A stretch of 6,419 bases of DNA from an uncultured Clostridia bacterium (GTDB taxonomy: Bacteria; Bacillota; Clostridia; Oscillospirales; Acutalibacteraceae), in contig CAMCIX010000095.1 in NCBI GenBank assembly GCA_945875045.1, positions 1 to 6,419 of the forward strand. The letters run 5' to 3'. This document shows, piece by piece, positions 6,377-6,419 of the stretch; positions within the stretch are counted from its first letter, which is position 1; the number at the start of each line of letters is the position of its first letter. The notes below the pieces were generated by a model, which saw only the letters and a program-made list of their open reading frames with translations, did no database searches and was not told the origin of the DNA. Made by a program: the position numbers and the translations under genes.

Positions 6377-6419
6377 CTGTCTCTTATACACATCTGACGC
6401 TGCCGACGATATGCAGTGT
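6377..6419. other. Illumina Nextera adapter and index left on the contig end (artefact)
   Basis: Bases 6377-6395 are CTGTCTCTTATACACATCT, the Tn5 mosaic end used in Nextera libraries. Bases 6396-6409 (GACGCTGCCGACGA) complete the reverse complement of the read-1 adapter. The next 8 nt, TATGCAGT, are the reverse complement of ACTGCATA, which I recall as i5 index 506, and the last GT agrees with the start of the P5 arm. This stretch is not part of the organism's genome. Confidence 0.97.

Noticed and set aside
5924..6391. A complete 155-codon gene starting with GTG at 6391 (MYKRQ...).
   Set aside because: The first five codons are Nextera adapter sequence. The real gene is open at its 5' end at 6376.

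Overview
The window is a piece of a draft contig from a bacterium, most likely an anaerobic Firmicute of the class Clostridia. This is inferred from the gene types: a CsoR of clostridial style, a CopA with a C-terminal CopZ-like domain, a short MetH whose activation domain is a separate gene, and strong AAGGAGG-type ribosome binding sites. Base composition is intermediate rather than AT-rich, so a gut-type clostridial lineage is plausible. Genus and species cannot be read from this sequence.

All genes lie on the minus strand, in two transcription units read from high to low coordinates. The upstream unit (6376 to 3147) is a methionine-synthesis cluster: the 5'-truncated gene for the AdoMet-binding reactivation domain of methionine synthase, then metH (homocysteine, folate and cobalamin modules only) overlapping it by 4 nt, then a single-domain EamA/DMT membrane protein 15 nt further on. 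The first two genes together make up one complete cobalamin-dependent methionine synthase. An intrinsic terminator at 3048-3087 closes the unit.

The downstream unit (3024 to 40) is a copper-detoxification operon. A consensus sigma-70-type promoter (TTGACA, 17 bp, TATAAT) has one CsoR-type palindrome filling its spacer and a second over the predicted transcription start. It drives csoR (copper-sensing repressor) and copA (Cu+-exporting P-type ATPase), and ends at the terminator at 40-77. When Cu+ binds CsoR the repressor should leave the DNA and the exporter be made. The last 69 codons of copA encode a CopZ-like chaperone that carries its own Shine-Dalgarno sequence and ATG, so it may be made both fused and free.

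The last 43 bases (6377-6419) are not biological. They are the Illumina Nextera transposon-end/read-1 adapter followed by an 8-nt index and the first bases of the flow-cell arm. Real sequence stops at 6376, and any protein model beginning MYKRQ there is false.

I found no CRISPR array, insertion sequence, tRNA, rRNA or phage gene, and no convincing new biological system. The most interesting points are the nested copZ start, the two-operator promoter and the adapter artefact.
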